In this document: positions 37,430 to 46,960 of the stretch, in pieces | Numbering within the stretch: the stretch's first letter is position 1 | Layout of the letters: every line of letters starts with the position of its first letter | Source: Cycas panzhihuaensis | Taxonomy: Eukaryota > Cycadophyta | Assembly: GCA_023213395.1 (NCBI GenBank) | Contig: CM041465.1 | Span: forward strand, 72,423,741-72,487,740 | Length of the DNA stretch: 64,000 nt | Reading direction: 5' to 3' | The notes under the pieces: model-generated | What the model was told of the DNA's origin: nothing | The model's database searches: none | The model's input: the letters and a program-made list of their open reading frames with translations, nothing else | Translations under genes and position numbers: made by a program

Positions 37430-37830
37430 TGATGGAAATATACTTGCAAGACTAACAGGTTAGAACATATATCAAATAAGCATAAACTAGTATTGCATCA
37501 ATACAACAGTGTATCACCATTACAATAGCATAAACACATGAGAGCCTTCATTGCTCAATCCATTGTAGTAGAATGAGTATTCCAAATCTTCCTCAAAAGT
37601 AGGTGGTGTCTCAAGACACCAGGGTTGTACACCCCTTAACATTTATAGTTTGGGGAGGAGGAAACTCCTCAACCGAATTCAAATTAATAATAAAATAATA
37701 CTAACTTAACTCAAATGAAACTAACTCAACTTACCTTAACTTACCTTGACATGTTGAGCATCACATGTCTAAATTGAGTGCCTGATCACAGTAGGTAAGA
37801 GGGAGTTGAGTGATGACATTACACCCAACA
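37430..37830 (-). repeat. 5' LTR of element C (401 bp)
   Basis: A direct repeat of 32965-33363 with the same TG/CA ends, followed at once by the TAAAG target duplication. On the minus strand this is the promoter-bearing upstream LTR. Confidence 0.93.
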
Positions 37831-37835
37831 TAAAG

Positions 37836-39045
37836 GAGAAGAACCTGTTGATATTATTATTGATTTATTGATGAGATCCCATGAGTGCATGTTATATGGA
37901 GGATTTAATATACATTGATTATTGGTTACAAATTAATTTCTTACTATTTGGCCAACTATAAGAAGGATACAACATCTTTGTTGAGAGGATTAAATCCTAT
38001 TTATGATTACAAGTAACATTTTGGCATTGAGCTATGTGTTAGGCAAGTTGGTTGTATGTTTGAAGAAAATTAATAGCCTATTGAGACGATTTATATTATT
38101 AGGTATTAATATTATGTGTATCTTTGTTTGTTGATATTATACGCTATTATTAAGTGAAGTTTCTGGCATTAGGCATCTATGTTTATGAGTTAGATAACTT
38201 TGTTAGACTATTGGGCAGATTTATGAGTGTTTGGGTACTTATCAATTGTTATATCTCTCTATTAGGCATGTATTTTGCAAATATGACATTGTTGTTAGAT
38301 TTTCAACATCTAAAAATGTTAATTTTAGCTTTTATAAATTAAAAATTTATTAAAAAATATTCCATGGATATCAAATTTACCTCAACAAGTCATGCAAAGG
38401 ATGTGGAGTGAAACCACAAACTTTTTTTTTTAAATATTCTAAAGTTTATAAACTTTATAGAATGATATTAAAATGTTTAAAATACCTTTTGAGATCCACT
38501 TAGCCCTTGGAGGAGGTTGTATAGACAATCGAGAGTCAGTACAATGACTATATCTCTCTCATATGGCATCATAATCAAGTATCGTTAATTATTCAAAAAA
38601 GTTGACTTGTAAGGCTTTTTAATGAGTGGTCATATGATATGCTTTGAAGAATTTGAATGTAGTTTTAATAGCATGAAGTTCAAACTTTTAGTTAACAAGA
38701 TGTTAAAATGAAGTATGTGATTAAGAAAAGAGGTGTTTTGTTACATGTTTATGCTTAGATAACCATTTTTAAATGTTTGTTCCATGGTGTAGTAGATGGA
38801 GTTAAGGGTTTTCAACTAGGTTTTCTCTTCAAAGTATAAGAGAGTTAGAAATATAAAAAATGAGAGTAGGTGAAGGCTACTTAACATATAAATATTGATG
38901 AAGCATTTGTGGAAAATCCATTCTATAGGATTGGTGGATATAATAACTAGTTATTCAAGTGCTTTGGTAGTTGTTTGTCTTTTATATGGAACTAATATCA
39001 TATCTAAAATAGTTATGTGACATGGATCAGATAATAAAGGGGGAA
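37836..39045 (+). other. Element B internal region, right part
   Basis: Non-coding A+T-rich sequence ending in the purine tract AAAGGGGGAAT just before the 3' LTR. No pol-like translation was found. Confidence 0.55.
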
Positions 39046-39369
39046 TTCTAGGTAATGTTAATCTATGTGATTACTAAATTTGTGTAATTATCTATTTGAT
39101 GTATACTAGGGGGTTATATATGCACACTTCTTTATGTACTTGGTCATTAGTTGACCGAGTGGCTCCTGGAGTATAATTGGATAGCCAGGTTATGGTATAT
39201 ACTATAAACATATATTGGTTTAGCATAATACAATTGTAAGTGGTCATTTCCCATAAGTATATTATGTTGTGTTTTTGTATATATGATTATTTTATTTCTT
39301 TTACCTGCATATCTTATATTTCATAGTCTTGTATGGTCTTGGACTTATTATAGGCATTTATTTCTAATA
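39046..39369 (+). repeat. 3' LTR of element B (324 bp)
   Basis: A direct repeat of 31784-32094. The start reads TTCTAGG (TG mutated) and the end CTAATA (CA mutated), followed by the GATCT version of the GATAT target. Confidence 0.8.
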
Positions 39370-39709
39370 GATCTAACACACATAAAAATATATTAAAGCT
39401 TCATATAGTGGATATACCTTTAATAATAAATTTTCAAGAAGAAACATGCAACAAATGTTTAGATAAAATCTATAATCAATTAAGCATATATCTATAATAT
39501 AATATAATAATCAAATGGAAGATTCATTGGTGTTAAGTTTTGATTATACTACCTTATTTTGGAAAACTATGATGACTCATAACTGAATTAATAACTACTT
39601 CAAAGTAGAAAGTTAATGAACACAACATTCTCTTGTATACAAGAGGTAATTATTATATATCATTTTTTAAGTATGCTTGAAGGGTAAAGTATTTTAAGAG
39701 GGTGAGTAT

Positions 39710-40030
39710 TGTTATTTGCCTAATTAAGAACTTGTCTTTAACTAATTATTAGTTATTTAGGAATAGGTACATCAGCAAGTCATATCTCTTCATGTATGAA
39801 CACTATGTATGTGTGTGTGTGGTGTGTTTGAGGTAAAGGGTATTATAAATTGACCTCATCTATTTATGCATTAATTATTCCTCTACAGATTGCTTTTCAA
39901 GGCACCACATGTGTAATCTTGGAGATTGGCCCTCTTTGATAAACCAAGAATCCATTTATCTTTATGGTTAACCCATTTAAATCATCACATTCCTATAAGT
40001 GGGAAGCGTAACAATGAACCATTATACCAG
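39710..40030 (+). repeat. LTR-like segment in segmental copy 1
   Basis: The purine tract AAGAGGGTGAGTA leads into TGTTATTTGCCTAATTA, the polypurine/LTR-start layout. It corresponds to 42639 in copy 2, where the tract is AAGAGGGGGAGTA. No upstream LTR partner was found. The right end is a guess. Confidence 0.45.
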
Positions 40031-40689
40031 AACTAGGGTAATATTTGGAAGTAAGAAAATTATTATACTTTTATGGATTTCTAATTGCCAAAGATAAAAT
40101 TGAACTCATGACTTTACATTCTTAGATAGAAACAAAATTATAAATACTAATATGAGATAGTATACTATTTTCAATGATTCTTCTATGGGTAACTTGAGAA
40201 AATCTCCAAGTATTCCAAGAGAAAATAGAGAAATACATGTAAAATAGAAAATAATTCAACCAAACCTAGCCAAAAACACATGTACATAGAGGTCTAAAGG
40301 ATCTTCATCCATATAGATGCCTTTTACCTACAAATAAGCAAAATGATTAGACTAATATTTGAATAAAGTATCAACAAAATGCTTTAAGTTAGGTCTAAAT
40401 TCATAAAAGGGGGGAAAATTATAATCGTTAGAGCACTATGAAGGGGAAATAAAATGTTTTTTTCTCAAGCATATCAATTTCCTTAGTAGGGGAATAATGA
40501 GGTCGATGTAAGTTAATTCTCTATTAGATTTAGAGATAATAAACTAGCCATGATCACAAACTTCTGGTTGAAAGGAGGTTTCTTAAACAACACTTCTTAA
40601 TGAATGTGATTATTGATCCATTCACCAAGGAGGGGGAGGAAGGTAAATAAATGATTTAACTTTCTATGGTTGTTCAATAGATATATCCT

Positions 40690-41060
40690 AAAATTGAACC
40701 TAGGAAGGGAATAAAGGAAAAAAATACTAAAATTCCCTAATTTTCTACACTTGAAGCATGCATTTGAGACATTGAGATATTGAACTATTTGATTAAAATA
40801 ATTTCATCTCTAACAATAATAAAAATTTCTTTAATCAAGGGCTTGGAAAGATCAACTTCAAGATAAGCTCTCAAATGAGGGTGATAACTAAATTATTAAT
40901 CTTAAGACTTATAAAATAGGTGATCAAGAGGAAAAGGTAACTTATCTATGAATGGCCATAGGAATAGAGAAAGGTTCAAGGGGCTTAACCCAAATGGGAT
41001 ATTCAGTAGTTACAGTTGCATGGACTAAAAATTTTGAAGGCCAATAACTCATTATCAATA
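40690..41060 (-). pseudogene. Minus-strand LINE ORF1-like relic, copy 1
   Basis: Minus-strand translation gives an ATVTTEYPIWVK stretch followed, after frame breaks, by a CCHC knuckle whose surviving part is NACFKCRKLGNFS. This resembles the DUF4283-plus-knuckle ORF1 protein of plant L1 LINEs, an RNA-binding nucleocapsid-like protein. Heavily decayed; the better-preserved partner is at 43590-43960. Confidence 0.5.
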
Positions 41061-41331
41061 AATTACCAAGACCAAGATTGTATATAAAAATTCAAAAACC
41101 AATAATCCATTATCAATAAGTTATATATATAATATTATGAAGCACTTTGTGATCATTCATAAGAGCCTCATTTATCACTGACTCATCATGAAATCAATGA
41201 AAGTAATAAAACACTTGCATAATAATTGTCGATAGACGTAACTCTTTATAGTTGCCTTATCAAACTAGTCTTCTCACAAACTTTATATATATAGATATAT
41301 AAGTCTATATTATGTGTACATAGCAAATATC
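41061..41331. other. Junction between the two segmental copies
   Basis: About 270 bp of A+T-rich sequence with short TATATA tracts. A possible counterpart upstream of copy 1 (before 27590) could not be aligned with confidence. Confidence 0.4.
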
Positions 41332-41399
41332 GAAAGGGCATGTGAAATCACAAAACTAAGATGTCTATAGGCTTCAAAACAATGGAAGAAATATATAAA

Positions 41400-42310
41400 A
41401 GTTGTAATGAAAATTTTGAGCTTAGGTCTTAAAGCATTAGTAAGGAAGTTAGATGAACCTTTAATAATGCAAGAGATGTATGCACTTGAATGTAGTAATG
41501 TAAAAACTTCTATGATATCATGAGTATTACTCTTAAGGGCTATTGACTAAGCCACCTAACCATTAAACTATGATATTAGACTAAGCAGACACATTAATAC
41601 CTAATAATACAAAAGATGAATCTGATGACACTCAACCTCATTATAGTGACAACTTTGATGGATTATAAAAGTTATTTGAGATTAAATATCTTTGAGAAAA
41701 CCTAAGAGGTTTAATATTATCATAAATTATGAGTATCAAACATTTTAAATTCGATCTTGATCTTTGAACACCATTTGATAATCAAAATTACTAAATAAAT
41801 ATAATGAACTACAAGAATAATATCTCTAAGAAATAGAATATTATAAAGCTCAAATCATTTTCTATGACTACCTACGATATAAATGCGAATCATCGCCCTG
41901 CTTATTTGTTAACAAGATATCATATAAAGTAGTGAACATAGAAAATACCCACCTAATATCAAACAAACTTGGGAATTCTCCTTGATCAAACTAGATGAAA
42001 ATGTAGCCATACAAAGATATGTTCATTTGTAGAATATGCATTAAATTTGGGTGTCATACCTCTAATTGACTTGGCAGAACAACTTAAAGAAATTATGAAT
42101 GAGTATGTAGGACAAGTAAAAGTAGAAATACATAGTCAATTGAAGGCTCAACAAGATGATACACATGTGGTAAAATATGACAAACACATAACACCATCTC
42201 TAGAATAATACAAGAGAACTTGTAACCCACATTTTGTAGATTAGATACTAGAAGATCAATTAGAAATAACCTCCTCTCCTAACCATTAAAAAGGGGCCCA
42301 AGATATAACA
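41400..42310 (+). pseudogene. Unidentified plus-strand coding relic, copy 2
   Basis: Shares a near-continuous plus-strand reading frame with 31045-31783. It also preserves the upstream part present as 27660-27829 in copy 1 (VVMKIL...ALVRKLDEPL). Matching blocks include DESDDTQPHYSD, NKISYKVVNIE, LDENVAIQRY and SQLKAQQDD. Family unknown; the only structural hint is the purine tract plus LTR-like sequence ~330 bp downstream. Confidence 0.5.
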
Positions 42311-42638
42311 CACATAAAAATATATTAAAGTTTCATTTGGTGCATACACCTTCAACAATACATTTTTAAGAAGATGTAATAAACATTTAGATAAAATCTA
42401 TATGCAACCTAGTATATATCTATAATCTAATATAATAATCAAATGGAAGATTCATTCATGTTAATTTTTTATTACACTACCTTATTTTGGGAAGCTACAA
42501 TGACTCATAGCTCATCAAATAACTACTTCAAAATAAAAAGTTAATGAATATGACATTCTCCTTTGTGCAAGAGGTAATCTTTGGCTATCATTTCCTTAGT
42601 ATGCTTTCAAGGGTGAAGAACTTTAAGAGGGGGAGTAT

Positions 42639-42945
42639 TGTTATCTGCTTAATCAAACAATTATCGTTAATTAATTATTAGTTATTTAGGAATAGTTATG
42701 TTGATAAGTCATATCTCTTCATGTAAAGACACCATATGCATATATATGTATGGCCCATTGTAACATTATCATCCATTTATGAATTAAATATTTGTCTTTG
42801 GACTCCATATTAAAGCACCACATGTGTAATATTAGAGATTGCCCACCATTTCATCAATCGACCATCCATTTAATCTCTTTTGTTGACCTATTTGAATCGC
42901 CATAACGTTGTAACTAGGAAGCATAACAACGAACTATTACACCAA
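42639..42945 (+). repeat. LTR-like segment in segmental copy 2
   Basis: TTTAAGAGGGGGAGTAT followed by TGTTATCTGCTTAATC has the polypurine-tract/LTR-start arrangement. The right limit is approximate, and no partner LTR lies upstream in this copy. Confidence 0.45.
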
Positions 42946-43589
42946 ACTAGGATAGTATTTAGAAGTGACAAATTTATTAGACTCAATAGATTTCTAATTA
43001 CCAAAGACAAAGTTGAACTCATGGATTTACATTCCTAGGTAACAAGAAAATATGAATACTAAGTTTAGAGAGTATACTATTTTTAAGGATTCTTCTATAG
43101 GTAACTTGAGAAAATCTACGAGTATTCCAAGAGAAAATGGAGAAATATATATAAAACAAATAATAAATCAACCAAACCTAGTGAGAAGCACTTGTGGGTG
43201 GAGGTTTGGAGGATCCTCATCTATATAGATGTCTTCTACCTCCAAAGGAGTAAAATAGTTAGAATCATATTCGAATAAAGAATAAAAAAAATGCTTCCAA
43301 AGGAGGAAAAATATATAATCATGAGAGCACTATGAAGGGGATATAACATGAATTTTCTTAGGTATATCAAATTCCTTAGTAGGGGAATGATGAAGCTGAT
43401 GAGAAGCCAAGTCTCCATTAGATTTAGAGACAACAAACTAGCCATGATCATATTCTACTAGTTCAAAGGAGGTTTCTTAGATAATACACCTTGATGAATG
43501 TGACTATTGAATCACATTGGTAGAGGAGGAGGAAGAAGACTAATAGAAAATTTAATTTATTATGGTTGTTTAATAAATATATCATAAAA

Positions 43590-43960
43590 ATGAAGCCGAG
43601 AAGGGAATATAGGATAAAATTTATGAAAATGCCTAAATTTTCTACAGTTGAAGCATGCATTTAGGATATTGAACTACTTGAGTAAAAGTTTTATCTCCAA
43701 CAACAATAGAATTTTTTTCAATTAAGGGATTAGAAAGATCAATTTCAAGACAAGCTCTTGGATGAGGGTAATAACTAAATTGTCAATATAGAGACTTGTA
43801 ATGTAGACAACCAAAACAGAAAAGTAACTATCTTAGAATGGTCATAAGTGTAGAGGAAGGTTGGGAGCTTAACCAGAATAGGATGTTTAGTAGTTACTAT
43901 TGCATGGACCAAACAAATTGTAGACTAATGACGTATTATCAATAAACTATTCAAACAAGT
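43590..43960 (-). pseudogene. Minus-strand LINE ORF1-like relic, copy 2
   Basis: The minus-strand translation reads PRACLEIDLSNPLIE, IVVGDKTFTQVVQYP, and in a shifted frame NACFNCRKFRHFHKFYP. This is the RVCVEIDLxxPL...C-x2-C-x4-H-x4-C layout of plant L1 ORF1 (DUF4283/CCHC), with the last Cys changed to Tyr. It lies in the opposite orientation to the adjoining coding relic. Confidence 0.6.
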
Positions 43961-43970
43961 TGATAAGCTA

Positions 43971-44700
43971 TCATTGAAAATTATATTAGCTTGAGAGGGT
44001 GCTTCAAATTGAAGTACTATCTAGCCTTGAGGAAAGAAGCAAGTGGATGAAATCCCCATATCTGATTCATGCCATACAACCTGCATCCACTACTTTAAAT
44101 GAAAATTTTGAGAAATCTGACCCAAGAAACCCACTACTAAGATGCATGCAAAATTTAATGATTCATATTCATGAATTGCTTCTTGATTTAAAGAAGTTTT
44201 TATGTAATCACCTCTTTACACAACTTGTGGAGAGCTCTTTGCAAATGTTCTCTCATCCTTGTGGTGAACAAATGAGTCTCCATGCTGTCTGTTGCCATAG
44301 TAAAGAGTATGCTTATAGTTTAGATGTGCGGTCGCTAGATGATAAGAAGAAGGATCAATGGAAAGGTCATAGGAGATTGCAGAGGTGACAAGGTTACCAT
44401 CTCCCTCGAAAGAAATATGAAAAAGATCACAGTTGACATAATGTGGGATAATAAAACCCACATGAAATGACAATTGTAGATATATTAAATAACAATGTTG
44501 AGCAAAAGAACAAGGATGCACACTATGAAAAGAGCACACGATAAAGGAATGAAGGATTGCTTTAAAAATTGAAAGATCACCTAAGAGACAAAATAGTGAA
44601 ACCATCCACCTTACAAGAGCACACACATGTTAGCTTTCAGCATAGGTCTAATCTAACATAAACCCAAAATCCTTTACAAGTGAGTATTCTCACAAATGCT
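43971..44700. other. Unclassified DNA with overlapping open frames
   Basis: Open frames exist on the plus strand (43999-44388, 129 codons) and the minus strand (44216-44626, 136 codons). Neither shows a recognisable domain, and the overlap means at most one could be real. The minus frame could continue the LINE ORF1-like relic upstream, but the resemblance is too weak to call. Confidence 0.35.
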
Positions 44701-44710
44701 AAAAGCGCAG

Positions 44711-44830
44711 GTGGTGGTGTAGTCTTAAAAGAACATTTTAGAGGAAGCTAGATTAAAGGTCATTGCTTAGATGGTGGTGTAGTCTTAAAAGAACATTCTA
44801 GAGGAAGCTAGATTAAAGGTCATTGCTTAC
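44711..44830. repeat. Perfectly phased 60-bp tandem duplication
   Basis: 44711-44770 and 44771-44830 are two adjacent 60-bp units differing at only two positions (first base G/A and a T/C near position 29). It lies ~470 bp upstream of the kinase start codon and must be recent. Confidence 0.95.
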
Positions 44831-44924
44831 AAAGTACTCGTAAGTTTGTAAGTTAGTGCAGTAATTAATACACCAAGCATCTTTTAAAAATAAGAAAGTA
44901 TGACCATTTTTGAATTACACCGTC

Positions 44925-45086
44925 ATGGTTTTGCCTTTGGTGTCCATGTTATCGTTCGTTGCCGAGAGATTCATTGTTTTTGAGGTTACGATGGATATGA
45001 GCAAGGCCATGCCTCTTCAGTTAAATGACACTACGCTCTCCTTCAAGAAGGGGAAGAGGACGAGTAGAAGAATACCAAGGTTTTGA
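44925..45086 (+). CDS. Small upstream ORF of unknown function (53 codons)
   Basis: An uninterrupted frame opens at ATG 44925 with further in-frame ATGs at 44946 and 44991, and stops at TGA 45084-45086. The C-terminal half is basic (SFKKGKRTSRRIPRF). The composition is less A+T-rich than the surrounding repeats. It ends before the TATA-like tract of the kinase, so it could be an independent short gene, a scrap of a longer gene, or chance. No family recognised. Confidence 0.3.
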   Translation: MVLPLVSMLSFVAERFIVFEVTMDMSKAMPLQLNDTTLSFKKGKRTSRRIPRF

Positions 45087-45148
45087 ATAATTACATTAAT
45101 ATAGTGTCTGTAGGCTCATTCCCTTAGGTCGGCCACGGGAATATGTGG

Positions 45149-45168
45149 ATATATATATATATATATAG
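45149..45168 (+). promoter_or_regulatory. Candidate TATA tract of the kinase gene
   Basis: GGATATATATATATATATAG lies ~135-155 bp upstream of the kinase start codon, a plausible distance for a plant TATA element plus 5' UTR. It may equally be a small TA microsatellite. No other core promoter motif was identified. Confidence 0.35.
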
Positions 45169-45302
45169 TAGTAGAGGGGCACAAGAAGGATATGAAATCG
45201 TGGATATTCTGATCGGAACACCGCACTGCAGCGGCGTATAATAATTTCCGTGAAGTATCCACGATCGGAAATTTGGAATAATCGGTTGACAGAGGTTTTG
45301 GT

Positions 45303-46460
45303 ATGGAGAGTCGTACTAATGGGAAGAAAAGTAAGCATAGAGATGAGGGATCGAGTGGTGGCCCTGCTCTTTCTTCTTCTTCTGGAGGCCTTGTCTCGCC
45401 CCCATGGCGACCAGATGACAAAAATGGGCACTACGTGTTTGAGGTTGGAGAAAATTTATCGCCTCGGTACAAGATCCTTGGGAAAATGGGTAAAGGAACT
45501 TTTGGGAGAGTTTTACATTGTTGGGATCGTGAAAAGCAGGAGCATGTAGCCGTCAAGATTATACGCAGTGTACAGCAATGTAGTGCTGAAGCTATGATTG
45601 AAATTGACATTCTCCGCACACTGGCAAACCGTGAGAAGAATGGATTGCGGGGCTGTGTACAGTTCAAGAATTGGTTTCAATATCGTAACCATGTCTGCAT
45701 TGTCTGTGAGAAGCTTGGGCCCAGTTTAGATGATTTCTTAAATGCAAACGACTGCCGGCCCTGCTCTCTTGAAATTGTTCGAGAGTTGGCACGTCACCTG
45801 TTGGAAGGTGTTGCATCTATTCATGACCTGACACTCGCACATACAGATCTTAAGCCTCAGAACATTCTTCTCGTCTCTTCCAAATATACAAAGGTACCCG
45901 TCAAGAATTCCCCACATAGGAAGAAGCTTTATAACTGCATTCCCACATCACTTGCAGTTAAAATCATAGATTTTGGCGCTGCTACATTTGAGGAGGAACA
46001 CCATAGCTCGTTAGTTTCCACCAGACAGTACCGAGCGCCCGAGGTGATTATGGGTCTTGGATGGAGTTATCCATGTGATTTGTGGAGTGTCGGGTGCATT
46101 TTGGTGGAATTATGCACGGGAAACAATCTTTTCGGTACCCATGAAGATTTGGAACACCTTGCAATGATGGAGCGGATGTTGGGACCACTTCCTCGATCCA
46201 TGATAAAAGGGGCAGATCAATCTGTAAGAAAGTACTTCAGAAATGGCAGGGAACTCAACTGGCCAGAGGGGGCTGCATCCAGACGCAGTGTTCGAGCAGT
46301 CCGGAGTCTACCCCGCCTACGGAATCTTATCACCCAAAATATGGGCCGTAACTCATCGAGATCCCTCATTGAGTTGCTTCATGGTCTGTTGAAGTTTGAT
46401 CCCAACAAGCGTCTCTCTGCTAAGGAAGCTTTGGAGCACCATTTCTTCACAGCACAATGA
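45303..46460 (+). CDS. Intronless LAMMER (CLK/AFC-type) dual-specificity protein kinase
   Basis: A 385-residue intact protein kinase. Visible motifs are the glycine loop GKMGKGTFGRV (60-70), VAVK with catalytic Lys85, Glu of helix C (~100), the catalytic loop HTDLKPQN (180-187, the HTD variant typical of this family), DFG (223-225), APE (245-247) and the family hallmark EHLAMMERMLG (284-294). Plant AFC kinases phosphorylate SR splicing factors in the nucleus. They are ~400-430 residues and encoded by many exons, so this copy is slightly short at the N terminus and probably a retroposed copy. All catalytic residues remain and there are no stops. Some conserved positions differ (CIVCEKLG for VFEKLG; STRQYRAPEV for STRHYRAPEV; KPQN for KPEN). 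The ATG is the first in frame after an AT-rich leader. Confidence 0.93.
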   Translation: MESRTNGKKSKHRDEGSSGGPALSSSSGGLVSPPWRPDDKNGHYVFEVGENLSPRYKILGKMGKGTFGRVLHCWDREKQEHVAVKIIRSVQQCSAEAMIEIDILRTLANREKNGLRGCVQFKNWFQYRNHVCIVCEKLGPSLDDFLNANDCRPCSLEIVRELARHLLEGVASIHDLTLAHTDLKPQNILLVSSKYTKVPVKNSPHRKKLYNCIPTSLAVKIIDFGAATFEEEHHSSLVSTRQYRAPEVIMGLGWSYPCDLWSVGCILVELCTGNNLFGTHEDLEHLAMMERMLGPLPRSMIKGADQSVRKYFRNGRELNWPEGAASRRSVRAVRSLPRLRNLITQNMGRNSSRSLIELLHGLLKFDPNKRLSAKEALEHHFFTAQ

Positions 46461-46960
46461 AGACAGATGAGAGGCTCATCCTAATTTTTGGGAACCTCAC
46501 CTGATGTGTCATGTACGTTATGTCGTTGATATTACTGATACCGAATTCAACAAAGGAAAAGTGCTTTTTGTATTCTATGTTCCGTCATTGAATTTTATAT
46601 ATTATTCGTCCATTTCCGTGTGTCTTCCAGTGTTTTCTGTCTCAGATTGTGTTCTTTTTGTTATTTTTAATTGCAGTTGGAGGCAGTCGGTAGGCGTTTC
46701 CATTGGATTCATCGCTTCTACTCCGTATTTGCATGCTTTTAGTCGCCACCCCTCCTAACTCCGAACACCCTCTTTGCTCCCACCGAACGGCGATTTGCTT
46801 GTTGCCCCCCATTTTTTTTCGTTGTGATAATTGGTTTTATCGCACATCTTTATTCGTTGAAGTGGGAAAACTACTAATTGTTCCCCTCTGCTCCCAAAGC
46901 GCACATTTTAGGGTACTAAACATTTTTTATTTATATCTAATTTCTTGTAATTATTATTTT
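46461..46960 (+). other. 3' flank of the kinase gene
   Basis: This stretch has the higher G+C and normal CG content of the kinase island, fading into A+T-rich repeats near 46900. TTTTTAATTGCAG followed by GTTGG-like sequence at ~46665-46682 resembles a 3' splice site, but no exon is evident. Open frames 46504-46978 have no recognisable domain. No poly(A) tract or target duplication marking a retroposition end was found. Confidence 0.4.

Larger units (their letters stand above)
32965..37830 (-). mobile_element. Element C: youngest LTR retrotransposon, gag-only, minus strand
   Basis: Terminal repeats of 399 and 401 bp (32965-33363, 37430-37830) are roughly 95% identical by eye, the closest LTR pair in the window. 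They are flanked by perfect TAAAG duplications (32960-32964, 37831-37835). On the minus strand the right LTR is followed by TTTGGTATCGGGC (primer site), and the left LTR is preceded by AAGGGGAGAA (purine tract), which fixes the orientation. The interior has a short Gag-like ORF close to the 3' end, a 3.4-kb leader with a G+C-rich island and motif arrays, and no pol. It sits inside element B. Confidence 0.92.
31784..39369 (+). mobile_element. Element B: non-coding LTR retrotransposon hosting element C
   Basis: The LTRs 31784-~32094 and 39046-39369 are direct repeats sharing CTAGGTAATGTTAA, GACTTATTATA and the TCATTTCCCA block. A primer-site-like TGGTATTAGAAC follows the first (32096), and the purine tract AAAGGGGGAAT precedes the second. 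The flanks are GATAT and GATCT; the undisturbed sequence in segmental copy 2 reads GATAT, so the target is confirmed. Without the nested element C the unit is ~2.7 kb and its interior shows no gag or pol match, making it non-autonomous like element A. Confidence 0.82.
27590..41060 (+). repeat. Segmental repeat copy 1, interrupted by LINE and LTR element B
   Basis: With its insertions removed (LINE 27830-31029 plus one target copy, and element B 31784-39369), the remaining ~2.67 kb (27590-27829, 31045-31783, 39370-41060) aligns end to end and in the same orientation with 41332-43970. The shared order is: an unidentified plus-strand coding relic, a purine tract with LTR-like sequence, then a minus-strand LINE ORF1-like relic. 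The insertions break the match precisely at their target duplications, so the duplication is older than they are. Confidence 0.75.
41332..43970 (+). repeat. Segmental repeat copy 2, uninterrupted
   Basis: It aligns in direct orientation with the pieces of copy 1 (27590-27829, 31045-31783, 39370-41060). It preserves the empty sites of both the LINE (around 41540) and element B (GATAT at ~42300). By eye, identity is around three-quarters to four-fifths, so the duplication is old. Confidence 0.78.

Noticed and set aside
31045-42310. Possibility that the shared unknown relic is an integrated pararetrovirus
   Set aside because: No movement-protein, coat-protein zinc finger or RT/RNase H signature was recognised, and an LTR-like start follows it. 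The evidence is insufficient to call anything viral.
43999-44626. 129-codon plus-strand and 136-codon minus-strand frames
   Set aside because: They overlap antisense to one another and neither matches a family I can name, so neither is called as a gene.
45096-45667. Open frames on the minus strand and in another plus frame over the kinase 5' end
   Set aside because: Shadows of the kinase coding region. Only the frame from 45303 carries kinase motifs end to end.
46665-46690. TTTTTAATTGCAG as a 3' splice site of a kinase 3' UTR intron
   Set aside because: No matching 5' splice site or downstream exon could be identified. Mentioned only as a note.
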